A stretch of 64,000 nt of DNA from Paracoccus jeotgali (lineage in GTDB: Bacteria; Pseudomonadota; Alphaproteobacteria; Rhodobacterales; Rhodobacteraceae), in assembly GCF_002865605.1 (NCBI RefSeq), contig NZ_CP025583.1, positions 42,501 to 106,500 on the forward strand. Direction: 5' to 3'. Made by a program: the position numbers and the translations under genes. This document shows positions 1 through 9,700 of this stretch, one piece after another (position 1 is the first letter of the stretch; the number at the start of each line of letters is the position of its first letter). The notes under the pieces were generated by a model. That model ran no database searches. It was given only the letters and a program-made list of their open reading frames with translations, and was not told the DNA's origin.

Positions 1-941
<941 letters not shown>

Positions 942-1042
942 ATCCGGAAGTGGCCAGATCGCAAAAAAACGATCCCCGCTTCCAAAAGCATCCTTGGACA
1001 ACAACCCGCATGTCACGCGGAACGCTGAGCGTTTCTTCTCCG

Positions 1043-1159
1043 ATCTGGTGGACATAGCACGAGCGAAACACCCGATCCCATCCCGAACTCGGCCGTTAAG
1101 CGCCGTCGCGCCAATGGTACTGCGTCTCAAGACGTGGGAGAGTAGGTCACCGCCAGATC
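1043..1159 (+). rRNA. rrf: 5S ribosomal RNA
   Basis: A typical alphaproteobacterial 5S sequence, with the loop segment CCGATCCCATCCCGAACTCG and the 3' strand CGTGGGAGAGTAGGTC. The ends TCTGG and CCAGAT pair to form helix I. It lies about 100 bp after the 23S end, as expected in one rRNA operon. Ends may be off by 1-3 bases. Confidence 0.95.
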
Positions 1160-1212
1160 TGAAAAGAAACGCAAATCTCTCGAACGATAAAAAAACGCCA
1201 AAACACAAATGG

Positions 1213-1295
<83 letters not shown>

Positions 1296-1317
1296 TACCA
1301 CATATCAGCACCTTACG

Positions 1318-1341
1318 CCCCGCCTCAACGCGGGGTTTTTT
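1318..1341 (+). terminator. Rho-independent terminator after tRNA-fMet
   Basis: Stem CCCCGC (1318-1323), loop CTCAAC, stem GCGGGG (1330-1335), followed by six T. It lies inside the element just past attL, so it replaces the host terminator that was displaced to 46215. Confidence 0.85.
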
Positions 1342-1354
1342 GCTGTCCGCAAAC

Positions 1355-1373
1355 GACTCAACACTGACTCAAC
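1355..1373 (+). promoter_or_regulatory. Candidate integrase arm-type sites, left end
   Basis: Two copies of GACTCAAC (1355-1362 and 1366-1373) are spaced 11 bp apart, about 60 bp inside attL. A matching pair is found inside attR. Repeated short motifs near both ends of an integrated element are what arm-type binding sites of a tyrosine integrase look like. The role is inferred from position and repetition. Confidence 0.5.
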
Positions 1374-1501
1374 AAAACGCGAGACGGTGGAGCGCCGGCC
1401 GCGCAACCTCCATGTTCTCGTTCATGCTCAGCGCCAGAGGGGCGGAACGCGTCGTAAGCGTCCGGCCTGACCGCCCTGCCGCGTGGTGAAAGAGGCGGAT
1501 A

Positions 1502-1897
1502 GTGTCCACCATTGATAGTGGACACTATGGTGATGGCGTGGCGCGTCGGACGAAGCGACTTTGGACGGATGAGGAGAAGCGTTCGATCTGTTTCCAGACG
1601 GCGGCGCCGGGCGTTTCCGTGGCTCAGGTGGCGCGGCGCTACGCGGTGAACGCGAACCTGATCTTCAAGTGGCTGCGCGATCCCCGTTATGCGCCGGACC
1701 CCACCTCGGTTGCGCCCCCAGCAGAGGAGGCGCGGTTTCTGCCCGTAGAGATCGTCGCGGAGACCAGGTCTACTCCGGCGGCACCTGCCGCCGAGAACCA
1801 CATCGAGATCGAGCTGGCGGGCGGTCACCGGATGCGGATCAGCGGCAGCTATGATCCTGAGGCGCTGGCGCGGCTGATCCGGGGACTTTCGGCGTGA
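1502..1897 (+). CDS. tnpA: IS66 TnpA (Orf1, HTH transposase accessory protein)
   Basis: A protein of 131 aa resembling the first open reading frame of IS66 elements, an IS3-OrfA-like helix-turn-helix protein. The segment around residues 15-60, including [20 protein letters not shown], is the typical HTH. The C-terminal part ([23 protein letters not shown]) is the usual IS66 OrfA tail. Its stop overlaps the GTG start of tnpB by four bases (GTGA), which suggests translational coupling. The same protein is encoded by copy 2 at 48216-48611. Confidence 0.92.
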   Translation: MSTIDSGHYGDGVARRTKRLWTDEEKRSICFQTAAPGVSVAQVARRYAVNANLIFKWLRDPRYAPDPTSVAPPAEEARFLPVEIVAETRSTPAAPAAENHIEIELAGGHRMRISGSYDPEALARLIRGLSA

Positions 1898-2241
1898 TCC
1901 CGGTTCCGGCCAACACGCGGGTCTGGCTGGCTGCCGGGGTCACCGACATGCGCAAGGGCTTTGCTTCCTTGGCGGCGCAGGCCGAGGCGGTGCTGAAGCA
2001 GGATCCTTTCGGCGGGCATCTCTTCGTCTTCCGCGGCCGTCGCGGTGATCTGGTGAAGGTCATCTGGTGGGATGGCCAGGGGGCCTGCATGTTCATGAAG
2101 CGGCTGGAGCGGGGCCGGTTCGTCTGGCCCTCGGCCAAGGAGGGGAAGGTGGCGCTGACACCGGCGCAGTTGTCGATGCTCCTGGAAGGGATCGACTGGC
2201 GTGCCCCGGAGCGAACGTGGCGGCCCTTGGCAGCGGGATAA
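1894..2241 (+). CDS. tnpB: IS66 TnpB (Orf2)
   Basis: A protein of 115 aa of the IS66 Orf2 (TnpB) family. The conserved segments are [18 protein letters not shown] near the N-terminus and [16 protein letters not shown] in the middle, then [20 protein letters not shown]. TnpB is required for IS66 transposition, but its biochemical role is not settled. It starts at GTG within the end of tnpA and is followed by a short gap with a run of nine G before tnpC. Confidence 0.93.
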   Translation: MIPVPANTRVWLAAGVTDMRKGFASLAAQAEAVLKQDPFGGHLFVFRGRRGDLVKVIWWDGQGACMFMKRLERGRFVWPSAKEGKVALTPAQLSMLLEGIDWRAPERTWRPLAAG

Positions 2242-2302
2242 TCAGGGGGGGGGCCACAAGAGAATGATTCCCATAAGGAATCCCGTGGGATAAACTCCTT
2301 GC

Positions 2303-3802
2303 ATGCTCGATCAGACCCTGACCCTGCCGGAAGATCCCGAGGAGTTGCGCAGCTTCACCGCGCGGCTTCTGGCCGAGGTGAAGGCGCAGGCGATCCTGAT
2401 CGAGAAGCTGCGGCACCAACTGGCCGGGCACCGGGCACACCGGTTCGGCGCGTCCTCGGAGACGGCAGAACAGCTTCAGTTGGCTCTTGAGGCCAGCGAG
2501 ATCGCGGCCGCCGCGATGACGGCGCGGATGCGTCTGCCGGACATCGAGGAGAAGGGCAAACCCAAGCGCCGTCCGATCCCGGATCATATCCCCCGGATGG
2601 AGGTGGAACTGATGCCCGGCGCCGATGCCTGTGCCGATTGCGGCGGTCGCCTGCGCCGGATCGGCGAGGACGTCACGGAAGAGCTGGAGTATGTTCCTGG
2701 GCGCTTCATCGTGAACCGGATTGTCCGCCCCCGGCTGACCTGCGCTTGCTGCGAACGCTTCGTCCAGGCCCCGCTGCCGTCGCGCCCGATCGAGCGCGGT
2801 CGCCCCGGGCCGGGTCTGCTGGCCCATGTGCTGGTCAGCAAGTATGCCGACCATCTCCCCCTCTATCGCCAGAGCCAGATCTTCGGCCGCGAAGGGCTCG
2901 ATCTCGACCGATCGACCCTGGCCGACTGGGTCGGCAAGACCACCACCCTTCTGGAGCCACTGGCCGAGGCCATCGGGCGCCATGTCCTGTCGGCCGAGGC
3001 GATCTTCGCCGACGATACGCCGGTGCGGATGCTGGCGCCCGGCACCGGCAAGACCCAGACGGCCCGGCTCTGGACCTATGCCCGCGATGAGCGCCCATGG
3101 GATGGCGATGCTCCGCCTGCCGCATGGTATCGCTTCTCGGGCGACCGCAAGGGTCAGCACCCCAAGGATCATCTGGCCCGTTTCCGCGGCTGGATGCATG
3201 CCGACGGCTATGCCGGGTTCGAGGATCTCTACCGTTCCGGCGCCATCCGCGAGGTCGCCTGCATGGCCCATGTCAGGCGCAAGTTCGTGGACATCCACCG
3301 ATCGCAAGGTTCGCCGATCGCTGAGGAGGCCATCGGCCGCATCGCCCGGCTCTATGCCGTCGAGAAGGAAGCCCGAGGTTCGCCACCGGACCGCCGCGCC
3401 GAACTCCGTAAGGCACATGCCGCCCCGGTCTTCGATGACCTGGAAGTCTGGCTGGCCATGCAACTCACCACGATCTCGGGGAAATCCCCGCTAGCGGCCG
3501 CCATCCGATACGCCCTCACCAGGATGGAACGCCTGCGCCCCTACCTCGACAACGGCATCCTCGAGCTCGACAACAACGCCGCCGAACGCGGCATGCGCGC
3601 CATCGCCCTCGGGCGGAAAAACTACCTATTCGTCGGTTCCGAGGCAGGTGGAAAGGCCGCCGCCATCGCCTACACCCTGATCGAAACAGCCAAGCTCAAC
3701 GCCATCGATCCCCATGCCTGGCTCGCCGACACCCTGGCCCGTATCCCTGATTACAAGATCACAAAGGTCGATGACCTGCTGCCTTGGAAATGGCGCGGGT
3801 AG
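2303..3802 (+). CDS. tnpC: IS66 TnpC transposase (DDE)
   Basis: A 499-aa catalytic transposase of IS66. Visible are an N-terminal leucine-rich coiled-coil region, a zinc-finger-like segment (GADACADCGGRL, then LTCACCERF), the DDE core (IFADDTPVRML, MHADGYAGFEDLY) and the final glutamate region with the family signature NNAAERGMRAIALGRKNYLFVGS. Length and order are normal for the family. It stops just inside the right inverted repeat. Confidence 0.95.
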   Translation: MLDQTLTLPEDPEELRSFTARLLAEVKAQAILIEKLRHQLAGHRAHRFGASSETAEQLQLALEASEIAAAAMTARMRLPDIEEKGKPKRRPIPDHIPRMEVELMPGADACADCGGRLRRIGEDVTEELEYVPGRFIVNRIVRPRLTCACCERFVQAPLPSRPIERGRPGPGLLAHVLVSKYADHLPLYRQSQIFGREGLDLDRSTLADWVGKTTTLLEPLAEAIGRHVLSAEAIFADDTPVRMLAPGTGKTQTARLWTYARDERPWDGDAPPAAWYRFSGDRKGQHPKDHLARFRGWMHADGYAGFEDLYRSGAIREVACMAHVRRKFVDIHRSQGSPIAEEAIGRIARLYAVEKEARGSPPDRRAELRKAHAAPVFDDLEVWLAMQLTTISGKSPLAAAIRYALTRMERLRPYLDNGILELDNNAAERGMRAIALGRKNYLFVGSEAGGKAAAIAYTLIETAKLNAIDPHAWLADTLARIPDYKITKVDDLLPWKWRG

Positions 3803-3872
3803 CGGTCAGGCCGGACGCTTACAACGCGTCGTTGGATGGTGGCGTTGAACTGCCAAACGAAAGGCGTCTGAC

Positions 3873-4916
3873 ATGACCAATCTCTTTATCAGCAGCGCAG
3901 TCGCGCTGGTTTTGACCTCGACACACCTCGCGGCCGACCCGTTCCCGGCGCAGGGCGACATCGCACGCATCGGAACGGTCCATGGTGAACAGCTCTGGCT
4001 GGCCAAGGACTCCAGCGGCAAAGGACACGGTCATGACAAGGGGCTCAAGAAGGGTCATGGCAACGCCGGTAAGGGCGCCCCAGGCAAGGGGAAAGCCCTC
4101 GCGGGCAAGGGCAATGCAAAGCCGGGCAAGGGAGCCGATCACCCCGGCAAAGGCAACGGCAAGCCCGATCATGCGGGTGGACCGAAGCTCAAGACGAGCG
4201 GCAAAAGCGACACGGGCCGCCGCGCCTTCACCATGGCAGAGCGGGAAGCGGCTTTCAGTCGCATCGTCGCGACGCCGGCCCCCACAGGTCGTGACATGAA
4301 GCGCATGCTGGGCGCGGCGGCCCTCGCCTTGGTGACCCCCCAGCTGCTCGTAGCCGATATCCCTGAGGATGAGCTGATCACCTACCGCAACTGCCCACCT
4401 GGCCTTGCCAAGAAAGATCCACCCTGCGTCCCGCCCGGTCTGGCCAAGAAAGGCGTAACCTATAATGAATGGGCATCCTACGATCAGGAGAGATACGACA
4501 CGATCTGGGTCGAGCGTCGTGACGAATGGCTGAGTTCCGAAGCCGAAGCCGGGGTCGACCCGGACCCAGCGCTTCTGCTGTTGCAATCGGATCAGATTGC
4601 AGCGCTCTTCGATCTCGCACCCGCACCCGATGGCAAGCGGTATGGTCTCATTGACGGGTTGCCAGTCCTGCTCGGCCAAAAGGATCAGGACGCCCTGCTT
4701 CTGGTGAACCAGATGGCACGGGTGCCAGACGTTGTGCCAGGTACGACGATCGCCCCGACTGCCGCCCTGACACAGGATGAACTGATCGACCTCTACCGTC
4801 TGCCGCAGCTGGGTGAAGACGAAAACTACGCTGTTGTGAACGGACAGGTCGTTCGGTTGAGCGACTCGAACTACGAGCTTCTTCAGATGCTCCGCGTTGC
4901 GCGCGCCGTTCTGTAA
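3873..4916 (+). CDS. Secreted Lys/Gly-rich hypothetical protein
   Basis: A 347-aa protein of unknown function. Residues 1-21 look like a Sec signal peptide (hydrophobic LFISSAVALVLTS, then a small-residue cleavage region). Residues about 50-112 are low-complexity and rich in GKG and GKGNAKPGKG-like units, strongly basic. A second hydrophobic stretch near 145-160 (MLGAAALALVTPQLLVA) could be a membrane segment or a fused signal peptide. Two PPGLAKK units at about 190-210 recall short repeats seen in periplasmic proteins of Rhodobacterales. A ribosome-binding site (AAAGGCG) precedes the ATG. It is the first gene after the IS66 copy. No function is claimed. Confidence 0.75.
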   Translation: MTNLFISSAVALVLTSTHLAADPFPAQGDIARIGTVHGEQLWLAKDSSGKGHGHDKGLKKGHGNAGKGAPGKGKALAGKGNAKPGKGADHPGKGNGKPDHAGGPKLKTSGKSDTGRRAFTMAEREAAFSRIVATPAPTGRDMKRMLGAAALALVTPQLLVADIPEDELITYRNCPPGLAKKDPPCVPPGLAKKGVTYNEWASYDQERYDTIWVERRDEWLSSEAEAGVDPDPALLLLQSDQIAALFDLAPAPDGKRYGLIDGLPVLLGQKDQDALLLVNQMARVPDVVPGTTIAPTAALTQDELIDLYRLPQLGEDENYAVVNGQVVRLSDSNYELLQMLRVARAVL

Positions 4917-5238
4917 AAGGAAAATCGACGAAGCACGCGAAAACATTGACCCTGTTTTTACGCTAGATGATGCAACCGTCGATGAGTGGCAGTTGCATCA
5001 TCTTCTAGGACCTCCGACGCATGGATTCTCTCGCCAACAAAATCGAGCTGATCGAGCGAATCCAATATGTGGCACCTGGACGTGGAGGTAGAGGCTGTGA
5101 TGCGACACAGCGAGAGTGGTCAGAAACGACCTTCAGATCTTGGACGCCCGGGAACTCTATCGCTCGCTGAAGACTACTACACGAGCCCAGCGCCACCCCG
5201 CATGCTCGCCAATCCGGAGTCGCCACGAGGCCTTCACC
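4917..5238. other. Intergenic region with a 12-bp inverted repeat
   Basis: About 320 bp without a convincing gene. It contains a perfect inverted repeat, AGATGATGCAAC at 4965-4976 and GTTGCATCATCT at 4992-5003, with a 15-base spacer and no T-run. It could be an operator or a stable RNA hairpin between the secreted protein and the antiporter. Confidence 0.5.
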
Positions 5239-6555
5239 ATGAACGACGAGGCTTTCTTCGGCTTCTCCGGTTATCATCTCGCGCTGGCAGCGGTCGGCGG
5301 CGCGATCATCCTGGCCTACTGGCTGCCCCGCTGGGTCACCCGGCGAGAGCCTGCGGCCTCGGGCCTTCTGATCCTGCTCGGCATGGCGGCGTTCGCGCTG
5401 GTGCCGGGCGTGCCGGAGGTGCCGGACCCGCGCGTCACCCCCGGTCCGTGGGAGATCGTGGCCGAGATCACCGTGATTATTGCCCTTTTCGGCACGGGGC
5501 TCAGGATCGACAGCCTGTCGAGTCTCAGCCGCTGGGGACCAACGCTCCGCCTCCTCGTCCTCGCCATGCCCCTGACGATCCTCGCCGTGGCAGTGATGGG
5601 TCATGCGATCGCGGGCATGACGGTGGGGGGCGCGATCCTGCTGGGTGCCGTGATGGCGCCGACGGACCCCGTGCTGGCTGCCGACGTGCAGGTCGGTCCG
5701 CCGCTGGAGGGCGGCGAACACCCCGTGCGCTTTGCATTGACTACCGAGGCCGCGCTCAATGATGGACTGGCCTTTCCCTTTGTTTATCTCGGCATCGCCG
5801 TGGCCGCGCAGGGATTGACCTTTGGCATGTGGGGCTTTGATTGGCTCATGCAGGACGTGGTCTGGCGCATCGCCGTGGGCGCGGCGATGGGCGCGACGGG
5901 TGGCTGGGTGCTCGGCCAGGTGCTGTTCGTGCTGCCGCGGGGTGCGACGCTCGCCGATACCGCGTCGGGGGTCGTGGCGCTGGCCGGGGTGCTTTTGTGC
6001 TATGGCACCACCGAACTTGCCGAGGGTTACGGCTTCATCGCGGTGGCCGTGATGGGCCTTGTGCTGCGTCGGGTCGAGCCCCGCCACAAGTTTCACCGGC
6101 GCCTGCACGACTTCACCGTGGCTGTTGAACATGCGCTGACGGCCGTGCTGCTGGTCGGCTTGGGCGCGGTGCTTCCGACGCTGCTGACCGGGCTGACATT
6201 GCCGGACGCTGCAATCGCGCTGGCACTGATTGTCGTGGTGCGGCCGGTAGCGGGATGGCTGTCGCTTGCTGGATCCCATATCCGCGGTCGCGACCGGTGG
6301 GTGGTGGCAATCTACGGCGTGCGCGGCGTGGGTTCGATCTACTATCTGGCCTACGCCGCAGGCCAGATCGAGTTCTGGGACGAGGCGCGGCTCTGGGCAC
6401 TGGTTGGCTTCGCGATCCTTGTCTCGACCCTGCTGCACGGCTTCACCGCAGGAATTGCCATCGAGGGATTGTCCCGCGAACGCTGCGGGGAAGCAGGCGG
6501 CACTGTTGATGCCTCGGTTCCAGACCGTGCAACCGGAGCCAGGGGTGAAGGCTAG
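5239..6555 (+). CDS. Cation/proton antiporter (CPA1-like)
   Basis: A 438-aa inner-membrane protein with about 12 hydrophobic helices, resembling monovalent cation/H+ antiporters of the NhaP/CPA1 type. The segment GAVMAPTDPVLAADVQVGPP carries the TDP motif and is followed by the acidic TTEAALNDGLAFPFVY, both typical of the ion-binding core. GVRGVGSIYYLAYA near the C-terminal third is also characteristic. The ATG at 5239 is chosen because the hydrophobic sequence begins there and ACGAGG lies upstream; the open frame to 5116 reads as random sequence. The substrate (Na+ or K+) cannot be decided. Confidence 0.88.
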   Translation: MNDEAFFGFSGYHLALAAVGGAIILAYWLPRWVTRREPAASGLLILLGMAAFALVPGVPEVPDPRVTPGPWEIVAEITVIIALFGTGLRIDSLSSLSRWGPTLRLLVLAMPLTILAVAVMGHAIAGMTVGGAILLGAVMAPTDPVLAADVQVGPPLEGGEHPVRFALTTEAALNDGLAFPFVYLGIAVAAQGLTFGMWGFDWLMQDVVWRIAVGAAMGATGGWVLGQVLFVLPRGATLADTASGVVALAGVLLCYGTTELAEGYGFIAVAVMGLVLRRVEPRHKFHRRLHDFTVAVEHALTAVLLVGLGAVLPTLLTGLTLPDAAIALALIVVVRPVAGWLSLAGSHIRGRDRWVVAIYGVRGVGSIYYLAYAAGQIEFWDEARLWALVGFAILVSTLLHGFTAGIAIEGLSRERCGEAGGTVDASVPDRATGARGEG

Positions 6556-6624
6556 CGGCCGCGCGGATTACGCTTCACTAATCAGACGAAAATTGGGCGC
6601 TTGCAATATAAGGTTGAAATTCCG

Positions 6625-7125
6625 ATGCAAGAAATTTGGACAACGATCAGAAGTGAATTTGCTGATATCCCGGACCTTTCGACGTTGACGCGTATCACAC
6701 TCCGCCTGGGACTCGCATCGATCCTGGGCGGAATTCTGGGGTATGAGCGTGAACTTAAAGCGAAAAGTGCAGGTATTCGGACGCATATGCTTGTCGCCGT
6801 GGGCGCAGCGCTGTTTGTTATCGGTCCACTCCAGAGCGGGATGCCGCTTTCTGACATGTCCCGCATCCTCCAAGGCATTGTTCAAGGAATAGGCTTTCTA
6901 GGCGCTGGTGCGATTATTGTCCGCGCGTCACAACATCAGATTGAAGGCTTGACAACAGCGGCAAACATCTGGGCCACTGCTGGCATAGGCGTGGTTGCAG
7001 GGTTGGGCCTGGAAGCCACCGCGGTTTTGGCAACCTTCATAGTGCTGGTTATCCTTGCGGCAATTCCTTTTGTCATACCGTCGACAGATAAGGTGCGCAC
7101 GGATCGACACGGTCCTGATAATTGA
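6625..7125 (+). CDS. MgtC/SapB family inner-membrane protein
   Basis: A 166-aa protein (174 aa if the in-frame TTG at 6601 is used) with four to five hydrophobic helices. The MgtC signatures are visible: LRLGLASILGGILGYERELKAKSAGIRTH, GIVQGIGFLGAGAII and GLTTAANIWATAGIG. Family members are linked to growth in low magnesium, phosphate handling and intracellular survival, but the exact role varies. It follows the antiporter by about 70 bp on the same strand, and both are membrane proteins possibly tied to ion stress. Confidence 0.88.
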   Translation: MQEIWTTIRSEFADIPDLSTLTRITLRLGLASILGGILGYERELKAKSAGIRTHMLVAVGAALFVIGPLQSGMPLSDMSRILQGIVQGIGFLGAGAIIVRASQHQIEGLTTAANIWATAGIGVVAGLGLEATAVLATFIVLVILAAIPFVIPSTDKVRTDRHGPDN

Positions 7126-7159
7126 CTGCGGAGCTGCTTTCTGAAACCCTGGCCGGTGC

Positions 7160-7362
7160 CGACCGCGAAGTTACTGCCACCCGCTGATCGACATTCAGGC
7201 TGGCATATGCAATGGACTTTAGTTGCATGTGGTCCTTATCGGACGAAGAAGGGGCTTCTACGAACCTTTCGTTCCGGGTCTGGCGGCAATTCGATTTATA
7301 TTGCCGTCGACGACGTGGACGCGATGGTCGCCCGCGCCAAGTCGGTAGCTCTCCTGCTCCGG
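7160..7362 (+). pseudogene. Possible fragment of a VOC (glyoxalase-like) gene
   Basis: The only recognisable piece is a conserved-looking stretch ending GGNSIYIAVDDVDAMVARAKS near 7280-7345, which resembles the middle of glyoxalase/bleomycin-resistance domains. The frame then runs into the opposite-strand nucleosidase gene. No complete domain can be assembled, so this is a weak call of a remnant. Confidence 0.3.
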
Positions 7363-7365
7363 CGC

Positions 7366-8280
7366 TTACTTGAGGGCAGCGAGAAAACTGCGCATCACCT
7401 CTGCGGAGTTACGCGCGGCCAAGCCCATGAACGTGCTCATCTCGTTCTCACCTTCACCGCCACCTGCAAGGTCTGACAGGGAGCGGAAGGCGATGAAAGG
7501 AACGTTGTTGGCCCAGGCGACATGCGCCACCGCAGCAGATTCCATATCGAGTACGCTTGCGTCGAACGTATCGAACGCCCATTCCCGCAGGTCGGCATTG
7601 TCCACAAACGCCGCGCCTGAAACGCCATTTCCGCCTACCACGATCCGTGGCGCTTTGCTGAGGCAATCGCCTTCGGATGCGCATTTTTCCAGCGACAGAT
7701 CAGTCGCGACTTCGCGAGCAGTCTCAAGCAGATCTTCATCCACCGGGAACCAGAACCGGGTTTCAGGCTCATCCAAGCCCTCGCGCAGCACGGTCTGATT
7801 GCGAACATGGCGCATTCCCATCGGCTCGAAATTCGATGACATCCATGGCGGAATGCTGAAACCATCCGCGGTTTCACGCGCCATAATCGCGTCAAGATAT
7901 TCGCCCCATTGCTCCGGGATTACCACGTCGCCAATTGTGAGTTCAGGATCCACGCCACCCGCGATGCCTGAGAAGATGATCCCTTCGACACGGAACCGGT
8001 CGAGCGCGATCTGCGTATTCATCGCCGCGTTAACCATCGAAACGCCCGACAGAACCAGCACGACATCCTGCCCCTCGAGCTTGCCAGTGACGAAAGGGCT
8101 ACCATTGATGGCATGAGTCTCGGCGTCCTGCACGCCGTCTTGGAGAACCGCCCATTCCGGATCGAAGGCCGACATGACGGCGAGGCGCGGCGTCTCATCG
8201 ATGACCTGTGCCAAGACGGGGGTGCCAGCGAGGCAGGCGGCTAGGCTGGCAGCGATACAGGTGGGCTTGAACGCGTCCAT
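7366..8280 (-). CDS. Periplasmic 5'-methylthioadenosine/S-adenosylhomocysteine nucleosidase-like protein
   Basis: A 304-aa member of the PNP/UDP phosphorylase superfamily. An N-terminal signal peptide (about 25 aa, ending LAGTPVLAQ) points to the periplasm, unlike cytosolic MTA/SAH nucleosidases. Family features are RLAVMSAFDPEW near the mature N-terminus, GIIFSGIAGGVDPELTIGDVVIP, and the nucleoside-binding SVLDMESAAVAHVAWANNVPFIAFRSLSDLA with the conserved Met-Glu and catalytic Asp. It would split an adenine nucleoside such as methylthioadenosine. ATG 8280 is preferred over 8292 because the signal peptide starts there. It has no functional partner nearby. Confidence 0.82.
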   Translation of the reverse strand: MDAFKPTCIAASLAACLAGTPVLAQVIDETPRLAVMSAFDPEWAVLQDGVQDAETHAINGSPFVTGKLEGQDVVLVLSGVSMVNAAMNTQIALDRFRVEGIIFSGIAGGVDPELTIGDVVIPEQWGEYLDAIMARETADGFSIPPWMSSNFEPMGMRHVRNQTVLREGLDEPETRFWFPVDEDLLETAREVATDLSLEKCASEGDCLSKAPRIVVGGNGVSGAAFVDNADLREWAFDTFDASVLDMESAAVAHVAWANNVPFIAFRSLSDLAGGGEGENEMSTFMGLAARNSAEVMRSFLAALK

Positions 8281-8955
8281 CTGGTTCTCCAATGATTATG
8301 CCGTGCGGCGGATCGCGCGCGGAATTGTCACAAGTATTCGGCGGCAGAGGCAGATCCGCAAGAGGTCGCCATCCGTCATTGCGACCCGCCCACCTGGCAT
8401 TGTTGCTGATAAGCGACTCTGCAGAACTAAGAAGCAGTCTGTTCTGTTTTCCGCTGGTTTACCTTTCCTCGCTACCTGTCGCTCGGTGGCGAGCTCGATG
8501 CTGGAAAGTCCGCATGGCCAAGGCTTGTTCCGCTTAACATCAGCGTCGCGCCCCTTGCGTGTCTGCGAGCTGGCAATCGAGGCGCAGGCGATCGCACTGT
8601 GCGGACCCAATCCCCGGGTCTCGACACCTGATGATCCGGTGCTTTGAGAAAGGCCAGGCGCTGAGAAACATGTTCCGTCGATTGGCAAACGCAAGCGGCC
8701 CATAGCGGACGGTCGGCCTCGACTTATGCTGCTTTGCCGCATATTTCCGGAAGCTGCCGTTCTTATCGCTCCGCAGCAAGAAGGCCAGTCAAGATGGCCG
8801 CGAACGGGACAGGGAGAACCGCCTAGCATTTGCACAAGAACGCAGCTTTAGAAATCTAGCTAAACTTAATTTCTGTGCAAGCGCGCAGTGTAAGTGATCA
8901 AACCGCCATCCTTTCCGAGATGGTTTGATCTTCTCAGAACGTTCGTCGAGAAACT
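8281..8955. other. Gap without recognisable gene
   Basis: About 675 bp between the nucleosidase and the ParA cassette. Several open frames cross it, but none shows a family motif, a good ribosome-binding site or a sensible amino-acid composition. GC content falls toward the right end, marking the edge of the low-GC cassette. Confidence 0.5.
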
Positions 8956-9696
8956 CTATCGTATAATTTTCACTCCCAGTGACGCCTTTATTGCAGAATC
9001 ACGTGTGGTTGGTATTGCGATCGACAATGCCTCTCGAAGCCCCTTCCGCGCCGCGCCCTTCAAATGGACCGCCAAAAGTGCCAAAATGAGAAGATTGGAG
9101 TCACGCAGAACTTTCTTGTGCATTGTATTCCATTTCCCAACTCCGTCAGCTGTTATATTCCACAGCTTAAGACTTTCGACCTCACTGGTCATGCGAAACT
9201 CTCGTGCAGAGGAATGGACCACGTTTGACAGATACCGATAGTGTGTCTTCAGGTCTGGCACCCCCTTAATATTTTCAGGCAGACTTGATATATCTGGATG
9301 AGCCAAGAAGTAATCGAATAAATCTTTAAATGTCGGCCGATACTTGCCAGCGTCCCACAGCCTATACTCGACTGGATGGTCGTTAAAGTACAGGCAATGC
9401 AAAATATTCTCGATCATACTGCGAAGTGACTTCATCGCAGGGCGCCACATGCCAGCGGACATCAAAACAGATGATGTGAGGCCGTCATTTTGCGCTTCGG
9501 AATAAAATCCTAGCGCATCAGAAGACAGAGTTTCATCGAGTACGAACACACGCCACGCGTGCAATACCGTGAGGCGCGCATAAGATTCATCCAGAATATT
9601 GCCGCCATGACCAGAAACTGCTGCAAGGTTGGTGGTAAATCTCGGGCCAAGATCATCCCGAAAAGTCCTGGCGTTTGCAAGTATTTCATTATCCAT
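8956..9696 (-). CDS. Hypothetical protein, HEPN-like helical, third gene of ParA cassette
   Basis: A 246-aa soluble protein that I do not recognise. It appears mainly alpha-helical. Segments such as SLRSMIENILHCLYFN (about residues 90-105) and YLSNVVHSSAREF (about 153-165) have the pattern of HEPN or DUF5677-type helical bundles, where an Arg/Asn plus His pair marks RNase or toxin activity; this is a resemblance by eye only. It starts 4 bp after the 141-aa gene ends, so the two are almost certainly co-transcribed. Base composition is clearly lower in GC than the surrounding prophage, suggesting a separate origin. It could be the effector of a defence-like cassette. Confidence 0.6.
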   Translation of the reverse strand: MDNEILANARTFRDDLGPRFTTNLAAVSGHGGNILDESYARLTVLHAWRVFVLDETLSSDALGFYSEAQNDGLTSSVLMSAGMWRPAMKSLRSMIENILHCLYFNDHPVEYRLWDAGKYRPTFKDLFDYFLAHPDISSLPENIKGVPDLKTHYRYLSNVVHSSAREFRMTSEVESLKLWNITADGVGKWNTMHKKVLRDSNLLILALLAVHLKGAARKGLREALSIAIPTTRDSAIKASLGVKIIR

Positions 9697-9700
9697 AGGG

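Larger units (their letters stand above)
1454..3822 (+). mobile_element. IS66-family insertion sequence, copy 1 (intact)
   Basis: A 2369-bp element with terminal inverted repeats beginning GTAAGCGTCCGGCCTGACCG. It is flanked by the 8-bp target duplication AACGCGTC (1446-1453 and 3823-3830), the duplication size usual for IS66. It carries the three standard genes tnpA, tnpB and tnpC in one direction. The clean duplication shows that it transposed as a unit into the prophage end. Confidence 0.95.

Noticed and set aside
2093..3463. 456-aa minus-strand open frame across the IS66 transposase
   Set aside because: It is a high-GC shadow of tnpC; the composition is Gly/Arg/Asp-rich without motifs, and the same shadow appears in copy 2.
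3819..4946. 375-aa minus-strand frame opposite the secreted protein
   Set aside because: No motif or ribosome-binding site. The plus strand has a signal peptide and clear coding pattern.
5005..6438. 477-aa minus-strand frame opposite the antiporter
   Set aside because: His/Gln/Arg-rich shadow of membrane helices; the plus-strand antiporter is unmistakable.
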